NCBI GenBank assembly: GCA_025786725.1
Contig: JAHLTZ010000008.1
Coordinates: 496,001-560,000 of the forward strand
DNA: 64,000 nt
Direction of reading: 5' to 3'
Source of the DNA: Syncephalis fuscata
Taxonomy: Eukaryota > Zoopagomycota > Zoopagomycetes > Zoopagales > Piptocephalidaceae
Positions 60,360-64,000 of the stretch are shown piece after piece (position 1 is the stretch's first letter; each line of letters opens with the position of its first letter). The notes below the pieces were generated by a model. That model was not told the DNA's origin. It saw only the letters and a list, made by a program, of their open reading frames with translations, and searched no databases. Made by a program: the position numbers and the translations under genes.

Positions 60360-61350
60360 TTACGCTACTAATGTTAATGTCTTGCGTGTATCAGTTATTC
60401 TATGTTTATATATATATATAGCAAATAACATATAATTAGTTCATAAAACAATAATATGTAATTCTACTTACAACCTATTAATATTAAGTTTTTGATGCAA
60501 ATAGTGAGTATATATTTAGTAAATAATTAATTTCCATGTAAAACACTTACAATCTATCAAATCAATTTGTCAATAAACAAAATACATAACATATAATTAG
60601 TACATAGCTAGTTGACATATAATACAATTTACTAACTATTAACATTAAATTATTGACACGAATAATATACATGCAATATCACTTACTATCTATCAATGTT
60701 AATTTGCCAATATGCATAATAAACAAATTGTAATTAGCACATAGTTAATCAGTATGCAATACCACTTACAAGCTATCCATATTAAATTATTAATGCACAA
60801 AGTGTACAATATGCAATTAGTGCGTAACTAATTAATATACAATACAACTTACGACCTATTATATTAAGTTTTTAATACAAATATCATATAGTATTTATTT
60901 AATACGTGGTCAACTAATATACAGTATTACTTACAGCCTTTTAACATTAAATTGTTAATGAATACGATACATAGTTTGTGATTAGAGGATAAACAACCAA
61001 TATGCAATACTACTTACGTTCTGGTAATAGTAAATTATTGATACATAGAGGCAATATGAAATTAGTGTATATGTAACTAATGAAGTATGGTACTTACTTT
61101 CTATTGGTTTTAGTTTAATAAAAAGCAATGTTTAATTGAATTGCCAGTTAACATATAACCGGCGCTACATAGTTGCAACTTACCGCCTAACAACATCATT
61201 GGTTAATTATATACTATAAGCATAGCTCTATGGAATATATTGTAATTGTAACGTACCACGCCGGGTTAGAGTTGGAGTAGCATCTACTATGCTTGTATTA
61301 GCCACAAAAGCCACAAAAAGAACGCAGAAGATGGCAATAGAAAGTCGCAT
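60360..61350 (-). CDS. secreted cyclic-peptide precursor built from ten 3-nt exons
   Basis: Exon 1 (61350-61257) encodes a signal peptide, MRLSIAIFCVLFVAFVA, then a short pro-region ending TPTLTRR, and stops after one base of the next codon. Ten 3-nt exons follow: 61186-61184 gcg, 61100-61098 aaa, 61020-61018 aac, 60937-60935 gct, 60855-60853 gtc, 60772-60770 ctt, 60689-60687 ata, 60635-60633 tta, 60553-60551 att and 60474-60472 gtt. Each is preceded by AG and followed by GTAAGT, GTAAGC or GTAAAT-type donors. The last exon (60367-60360) ends in TAA. Every junction is phase 1. The spliced product adds GEKRCPYINCLA; total 132 nt, 43 aa. RR and KR are Kex2-type sites, leaving CPYINCLA with a six-residue Cys ring. 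The last acceptor is a NAGNAG (TAGTAG), so CPYINCS is an alternative. A secreted signal (pheromone-like) or cyclic RiPP is plausible; transcription and splicing are unproven. Confidence 0.7.
60471..61183 (-). repeat. tandem array of homologous introns, each unit intron plus 3-nt exon
   Basis: Introns 2-10 of the peptide gene measure 83, 77, 80, 79, 80, 80, 51, 79 and 76 nt and align with one another: a GTAAGT donor, a TATTGCATAT-like block, a TACTAAT/GCACTAATT block in the middle, then TTAATAATTTAATAT and ATAG. Intron 8 has an internal deletion. The triplets between the conserved splice sites all differ. The array therefore grew by duplication of an intron-plus-triplet unit, each step adding one in-frame residue. 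Introns 1 (61256-61187) and 11 (60471-60368) flank it and are less similar. Confidence 0.8.
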
Positions 61351-62751
61351 GATGATATTGTTTGTTAAAACAGAAAAGTAAAATGAATAGTGAATAGAAT
61401 TGATATAGAGTAGGTGAAAATGCTTATTTGCTGAAGATTAGAGTGTGATGGTAATATCGCTGACTATTTATGCATATTCTGTGCTCTATTTAAACCTATG
61501 ATTATGTTGTAGTATCAACAGAATGTTTATTGTATTGATTGTATTGTTAAAAAACAACGTGAATCAATGGAACAAGTCCAGATGGTGTTTTGGAACATAC
61601 ATATAAAAATAGAGTAATACTAGAATAGAATTCAAAAAGGCCTGTTGTTATAACTTGTTTGGCACAAACAAATAATGCGCATGCACTAATCGTCACGTAT
61701 GTGATATCAACAAGCGTGTCGATTTGTATTGTGTAATGACAGGTTTAACAATACCACGATAAAGGTTGTTTTGTCTTTTGAAAACAATGGCAATCACATT
61801 GCTGTGTCTTTGTTCGCTTTTTCTCTAAAAAACTTCAATGGCTAATATTTAAATACAATTTAAACAGGATATTTGAATATAATGCAATAGATTTAATACA
61901 ATAAGCTATTGCTTGATAAAAATGCACTATCCTGTGTAACTGCCTGCACCTATTGAATTATAAAATGCACTGATTATTTTACAAATATAGTTATTTTGAT
62001 GTTGTGAATAATAAGCTGTATAAATGATCCAATGATCAAAAGCTTTTATTTTCATTCAATTTAATAACATGGAGCTAATAATAAACACTGGCTTATAGTA
62101 TATGTTTATACAAATTTCCTTTTAAACTACCCAAACACTTATGAGTGAGCTCTTGCACAGCAATGTTATCCAATATTGACTGAGTCCCCCTCTTTGATCC
62201 TTTCTTTTGTTGAGTGTACCCGGCGGTGACGGTTAAAGTATAACAATTACAAAGATGAATGATTTACTAAATTTATACATACAATATATTTAAACATATT
62301 CTTGTACATGACATACCATTGACAATATTTAAGCGATATATTATAAAATCATTTATGACCTGTCTTACAATAAGCATTATTTGTAATGTGATGTCTTGCG
62401 ACATTTCAATAGTAAAACGTTGCTTTCAGCTACTGATACTATTAGTTGGTCGAACAAAGAATAGCTTTTATTGATCAAGTTATACACGACATGCTATAAT
62501 GCGTACTGCAACAAAACCAAAGTGAACATTTGCCATTGCTCAAGAATCAAGTTCCGAATGTTTCATTCTCGCTCTTTTCCTGTTCTAATGAGTCAATATC
62601 CGCCATATAGTGTCAACTTTGGACAAGGGTGTCAGTTTTCGCACATTTTTGGTACTGCAGCATTAGTTTTATGCTAAAACTATATTATGGACAGAGCGTT
62701 GGTTGGCAGTTTGCTCACTCACTCACTCTCTATTACTCACGATTATATATA
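61351..62751. promoter_or_regulatory. upstream region of the micro-exon peptide gene, otherwise empty
   Basis: AT-rich sequence with no supported gene. The peptide gene, transcribed leftward, should have its promoter in the first few hundred bases. The frame 62471-62677 is not gene-like. Confidence 0.35.
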
Positions 62752-62947
62752 ATGTTGCCAAGTTTTATAATAAAACAAAACGAAGTCTATAGAAAAAAGT
62801 TAGAAAAATATTTAAAAATAGCAGTACGTCCGGTAAACTTCGCAGGCTTATGAAGCTCATTTGAAAGAGGTTACCAATATCATCAAGAACCAAAAAAGAA
62901 AGGTAGTAGAAATAGAAGAGCAGTATCAAAGCATAAAAAGTATTTAA
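62752..62947 (+). other. possible small coiled-coil gene or fragment
   Basis: ATG at 62752 opens MLPSFIIKQNEVYRKKLEKY; removing a 22-nt GT-AG stretch (62824-62845) continues AYEAHLKEVTNIIKNQKRK and EIEEQYQSIKSI to a TAA at 62945-62947, a smooth heptad-rich 57-residue product. The intron is unusually short, so a base error is an alternative. Coding-like sequence resumes at 62960-63053 (MDEKETAYAWTTMIKDE) in another frame. It may be one damaged gene. Confidence 0.3.
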
Positions 62948-63447
62948 GGTAAATCTGATGGATGAAAAGGAGACTGCATATGCTTGGACGACGATGATAA
63001 AGGATGAAAGGGTAACTAACAGGTACTCATATAAATACTAAACACTACTTTATTTAATAAAGAACCATAATCTCTCAATAAATTCACTAACTTTAACATT
63101 AAGTGTTCTACCAATTGAATCTGTGTTGTTGAAATACACTTTTATTTGTATTTGCCAAACAATTCGGTAACAGTATTACTTACAATCTCCGGGACGGTCT
63201 CCGTTCCTCCACACCATATTCTTATGGACTCTAAAGGCCATTAATGACTGACACCTTATTCCTCTTGCCCTCGAGTCGCCATATGCACTTTTGAAACAAT
63301 TCTTTAGACAAACCCAAAATGCTTGCAATTTATTCATATGCAGTCTTTGCCATACATTATTTATTAAATTTATTAAATTTATTTATTAATAAAACTATTT
63401 TTTGTTTGCTCCACACTTCGTTTTCTTTTAATGACGTTTATTACAAA

Positions 63448-63900
63448 TTAAACATTCTTTAATAACGCTTTTCCTGATAGTTGTTTCATTAGTAGTTTGT
63501 ATTTGCTTTTCAATAAAGATGTTTGTTTCAACATTGTTAGTGCTAGTGTTTGCAGTGCATGTCCTTGTATTGTGTCTTTTAAGCTACAATTGCGACAATT
63601 ATATCGTTGAGAGGTTTGCAAAGCTTTACTATAACATCTAATTCTTTTAACTCTTGGTCTACCGGCTTTCTTCGTTATTATCGGTGGCAAACACAAAATA
63701 TCTGCAGTAATTGGCTCTATTTCAACCAGGCAAATTTCTAAAGCATATAATTTGTTTAAATAATCAATGGTGTAAGATTTATTAATAAACTCATTTAATA
63801 AAAAACCACAATTCTTCAAAATTAGTAGTTTTAATTTGAAATTTGGTATCAGAATAATCATCAACTATATAGTTATTGATGTCAGTTAATGTTGATTTAT
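63448..63900 (-). mobile_element. Mutator-like (MULE) transposase, C-terminal end, one frame break
   Basis: The minus-strand frame includes CLPPIITKKAGRPRVKRIR and RYNCRNCSLK; the order PP..GRP.KKRIR followed by a zinc knuckle is that of Mutator/MULE transposases. The straight frame loses the knuckle, but -1 at the T-run 63577-63580 gives RHNTRTC, completing CX2CX4HX4C, and then STNNVET and EKQIQTTNET, which match the relic at 30.6 kb. One base seems to be missing. The catalytic part would lie beyond the window or is lost. Two older relics are at 6590-7060 and 30623-31362. Confidence 0.65.
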
Positions 63901-64000
63901 ACAAAAAATAGCTATTATTAGTTAACAATCCTTGAGCTTGTGAATACTTAATTCAGGTACTGAATCTGATAATGTTTAAGAAAATAGACCCAGTTGTTTT

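Noticed and set aside
60360-61260. Array read as an ordinary minisatellite
   Set aside because: Simple satellite decay does not explain why splice sites are conserved in every unit, why only the three bases between them vary, and why the joined triplets end in frame.

Overview
The window reads as nuclear DNA of a fungus, most likely an early-diverging (zygomycete-grade) lineage; I cannot name the species. The evidence is ATG13, three members of the fungus-restricted Anp1/Mnn9/Van1 glycosyltransferase family, and a fungal-type DHA2 drug transporter, together with AT-rich spacers and many short (about 50-60 nt) GT-AG introns. I rebuilt the gene models by hand from splice consensus, reading phase and family similarity. 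In nearly all models the summed exons divide by three.

Layout: 0.3-4.4 kb, DHA2 transporter and a secreted pseudokinase with two frame breaks (both minus). 5.3-6.4 kb, Anp1-family gene (plus). 8.1-9.7 kb, alpha/beta hydrolase. 10.3-15.9 kb (minus), peroxisomal ABCD half-transporter and two more Anp1-family genes. 17.8-19.4 kb, F-box protein. 20.4-23.8 kb, divergent bestrophin pair. 24.1-24.9 kb, D-aminoacyl-tRNA deacylase. 27.0-28.7 kb, indoleamine 2,3-dioxygenase. 29.7-32.8 kb, tandem pair of an unrecognised family. 33.5-37.1 kb, ATG13. 37.1-43.3 kb, gene-poor, with a 2.8-kb palindrome. 43.3-45.6 kb, FHA-kinase. 47.2-49.0 kb, Ser-rich protein. 50.6-54.3 kb, TRM44 and SDH2. 56.3-57.8 kb, second secreted pseudokinase. 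58.5-59.5 kb, second foldback element. 60.4-61.35 kb, a micro-exon peptide gene. 63.4-63.9 kb, end of a Mutator-like transposase.

The most unusual locus is the minus-strand gene at 61350-60360. A signal-peptide exon is followed by ten consecutive 3-nt exons. Each sits between a proper acceptor (AG) and a GTAAG-type donor, and they are separated by homologous introns of mostly 76-83 nt. Spliced in order, they encode GEKRCPYINCLA after a dibasic RR: two Kex2-type sites, then a short peptide with a six-residue Cys-to-Cys ring. In effect each residue of the peptide is encoded across an intron, and skipping any subset of exons keeps the frame. I know of no described precedent. An 8-nt micro-exon in the catalytic loop of the FHA-kinase suggests that this genome splices very small exons routinely.

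Seven frame breaks in otherwise good genes all behave as one missing base, several of them in short homopolymers. That points to consensus deletions in the assembly; -1 frameshifting is the less likely alternative. Most genes are housekeeping (peroxisomal lipid import, NAD/tryptophan metabolism, respiration, tRNA modification and proofreading, autophagy, Golgi mannosylation) and show no operon-like logic.
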